In this document: positions 7,996 to 9,696 of the stretch, piece after piece
How the letters are laid out: every line of letters starts with the position of its first letter
How positions within the stretch are numbered: position 1 is the stretch's first letter
From: Deltaproteobacteria bacterium
GTDB lineage: Bacteria; Desulfobacterota; Binatia; Binatales; Binataceae
DNA length: 9,696 nucleotides
Assembly: GCA_021786815.1 (NCBI GenBank)
Contig: JAJYMR010000182.1
Location: 1 to 9,696, forward strand
Direction of reading: 5' to 3'
Program-made: the position numbers and the translations under genes
Notes under the pieces: generated by a model
Told to the model about the DNA's origin: nothing
What the model saw: only the letters and a program-made list of their open reading frames with translations
The model's database searches: none

Positions 7996-9696
7996 ATGAG
8001 TGAATCCAATATCATTCTGCCAGCCTTGACCAGCGGGCAGGTACTCATCCTCTGGCTCATACTGGTCTCGGCAGTGATCGGTCTGGGCTACGGGCTCGTC
8101 CTGGTCCGCACTGTCATGAAGGCGGACCCTGGAGCCAAATCGATGACCGACGTGGCGGAGGCGGTCGAGCAGGGCGCGATGGCCTATCTGTACCGGCAGG
8201 TGAGCACGATGATCTGGTTCGTGCTCATCATCATGGCGGCCCTGTTTTTCATGTATCGGAGCGTCTATCACGATTTCTGGCTTTCCGGAGGAATCGCGAT
8301 CGCGTTCCTGATGGGCGTGAGCGCCTCGTACGGAGCGGGTTACGTCGGGATGTGGCTCGCGGTCAAGGGTAACGTCCGCAGCGCCAACGCGGCGCTTACC
8401 AGCTTCAAGGACGCGATGGAACTCGCGTTCAAGGCGGGCGGCGTCTCCGGGATGTTCACGGTCGGGCTTGGGCTCCTCGGCGCGACGATCATCTTCCTGG
8501 TCTTCGGCCAGAACGCGATGAAGGTCCTGATCGGCTTCGGCTTCGGAGGCTCGCTCGCCGCGCTCTTCATGCGCGTGGGCGGCGGCATCTACACCAAGGC
8601 GGCAGACGTGGGCGGCGACCTGGTCGGCAAGGTCGAGGCCGGCATCCCCGAGGACGACCCTCGTAACGCCGCGACTATCGCCGACAACGTTGGCGACAAC
8701 GTCGGCGATTGCGCCGGGATGGCGGCGGACGTCTTCGAATCCTACGAAGTCACTCTTGTCGCGGCGATTATCCTTGCCGCGTATGCCGTCGGTGAAAAGG
8801 ATTTCAGGGCCCTCTATGGCGCTAACGCCGGCGCTTTCGCGATGAAGCTCATCGTCTTCGCGCTCATCCTGCGCGCGGTCGGCGTCTTCTCCTCGATTCT
8901 CGGGATAATGGCGGTCAGGGTGCCGGCGGGCAGCGCGATGCGCGATCCGATGCGCCCGATCAACGTCGGTTACATGACCTCGGCGATCGCCTCGGTCATC
9001 GGATTCTTCATCGTCAACGCTCTCTACCTGAAGGACCCGAGCACGGGCGCCGTTGACTGGCGCTTCGCCTGGTGCGCGACTCTTGGAATCGCTCTTGCCG
9101 TAGTCACGCTTTGGCTCACCAATTACTTTACCCATCCGGAAAAGGGACCGGTCACCGAGACCGCAACCTCGGCACGCACCGGCCCGGCGACTCTCATCCT
9201 GTCCGGCATGGGCGAAGGGCTCGAATCGTCGGTATGGGCGCTGCTCGTCATCGCGGCAAATATCGTCGGCGCGATGATCATCTTCCACGGCTCGCTCGCC
9301 CTTCAGTTCTACGGGATCGCGCTCACCGGCCTTGGCCTTCTGACCACCACCGGGTTCATCCTCGCGATGGACACCTACGGGCCGATTACCGACAACGCCC
9401 ACGGCATTTTCGAGATGGGCGGAATCCATCAGGAAGAGGCCTCGCGCACGCTTTCCTGGATGGACGCGATCGGCAACACCACCAAGGCTCTCACCAAGGG
9501 ACTCGCGATCGCGACCGCGGTTATCGCGGCGGTCTCGCTGTTCCGGTCCTTTATAGATGAGGCGCATCTGGGGATGCTCGGCGTGCAGATAAACATGCCG
9601 ACCGTGTTCGTGGGCCTGATGATTGGCGGCGCGGTGCCGTTCCTGTTCAGCTCGTTCGCGATCAAGGCTGTCAGCCGCGCGGCCTACCAGGTCGTC
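7996..9696 (+). CDS. hppA: Membrane-bound proton-translocating pyrophosphatase, K+-independent type (5' part; C-terminus beyond the right edge)
   Basis: An inner-membrane pump that hydrolyses pyrophosphate and moves H+ outward. The first 567 codons are visible; family members usually have about 660-800. About a dozen hydrophobic segments can be seen, starting at residues 15-35. Substrate-binding motifs are intact: DVGGDLVGK (204-212), EDDPRNAATIADNVGDNVGD (219-238) and GMAADVFESYE (241-251), then SGMGEGLES and MDTYGPITDNAHGIFEMGG. In GNTTKA (493-498), Lys497 stands where K+-dependent enzymes have Ala; Lys here marks the K+-independent class, whose known members pump H+. The ATG is chosen because a TAA directly precedes it in frame; a GGAGAG sequence lies about 10 nt upstream. 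Divergent from tig and probably unrelated to it in function. Confidence 0.96.
   Translation, partial: MSESNIILPALTSGQVLILWLILVSAVIGLGYGLVLVRTVMKADPGAKSMTDVAEAVEQGAMAYLYRQVSTMIWFVLIIMAALFFMYRSVYHDFWLSGGIAIAFLMGVSASYGAGYVGMWLAVKGNVRSANAALTSFKDAMELAFKAGGVSGMFTVGLGLLGATIIFLVFGQNAMKVLIGFGFGGSLAALFMRVGGGIYTKAADVGGDLVGKVEAGIPEDDPRNAATIADNVGDNVGDCAGMAADVFESYEVTLVAAIILAAYAVGEKDFRALYGANAGAFAMKLIVFALILRAVGVFSSILGIMAVRVPAGSAMRDPMRPINVGYMTSAIASVIGFFIVNALYLKDPSTGAVDWRFAWCATLGIALAVVTLWLTNYFTHPEKGPVTETATSARTGPATLILSGMGEGLESSVWALLVIAANIVGAMIIFHGSLALQFYGIALTGLGLLTTTGFILAMDTYGPITDNAHGIFEMGGIHQEEASRTLSWMDAIGNTTKALTKGLAIATAVIAAVSLFRSFIDEAHLGMLGVQINMPTVFVGLMIGGAVPFLFSSFAIKAVSRAAYQVV

Noticed and set aside
7894..9567. 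557-codon open frame on the minus strand across hppA
   Set aside because: It is antisense to a clearly conserved membrane pyrophosphatase. Its product is a low-complexity string of Arg, Asp, Glu and His, as expected from reverse reading of a GC-rich gene.

Overview
The window is GC-rich bacterial chromosome from a Gram-negative (diderm) organism: one gene encodes a TonB-dependent outer-membrane receptor. The proteostasis block tig-clpP-clpX-lon-hup has the order familiar from Proteobacteria. Together with a K+-independent-type membrane pyrophosphatase, this suggests a proteobacterial or deltaproteobacterial/Desulfobacterota-, Binatota- or Acidobacteria-like lineage. The sequence alone does not settle which.

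Layout, left to right. (1) Positions 1-1014, minus strand: the first 338 codons of a TonB-dependent receptor with a signal peptide, a carboxypeptidase-regulatory-like domain and a plug; the beta-barrel lies off the left edge. (2) Positions 1015-1543: 529 bases with no intact gene. They hold a decayed LuxR/GerE-type helix-turn-helix coding remnant (minus strand, broken by a frameshift and in-frame stops), a short perfect dyad, and two terminator-like hairpins downstream of hup. (3) Positions 1544-7735, minus strand: five co-directional genes, tig (trigger factor), clpP, clpX, lon and hup (HU), transcribed right to left. clpP and clpX overlap by 14 nt and clpX and lon are 15 nt apart. tig and clpP are separated by 132 nt that contain a hairpin after tig and a good sigma70-type promoter for clpP. 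lon and hup are separated by 92 nt that can fold over the hup Shine-Dalgarno sequence. (4) Positions 7736-7995: divergent intergenic region. (5) Positions 7996-9696, plus strand: the first 567 codons of a membrane-bound, proton-pumping pyrophosphatase (hppA) that runs off the right edge.

Functionally, trigger factor meets nascent chains at the ribosome, ClpXP and Lon degrade damaged or regulatory proteins, and HU organises the nucleoid. In E. coli HU is a Lon substrate, which fits this gene order. The pyrophosphatase and the receptor are independent neighbours.

I found no mobile element, CRISPR array, tRNA/rRNA or evident new multi-gene system. The most unusual items are the LuxR-type remnant and the dyad that fills the spacer of the clpP promoter.
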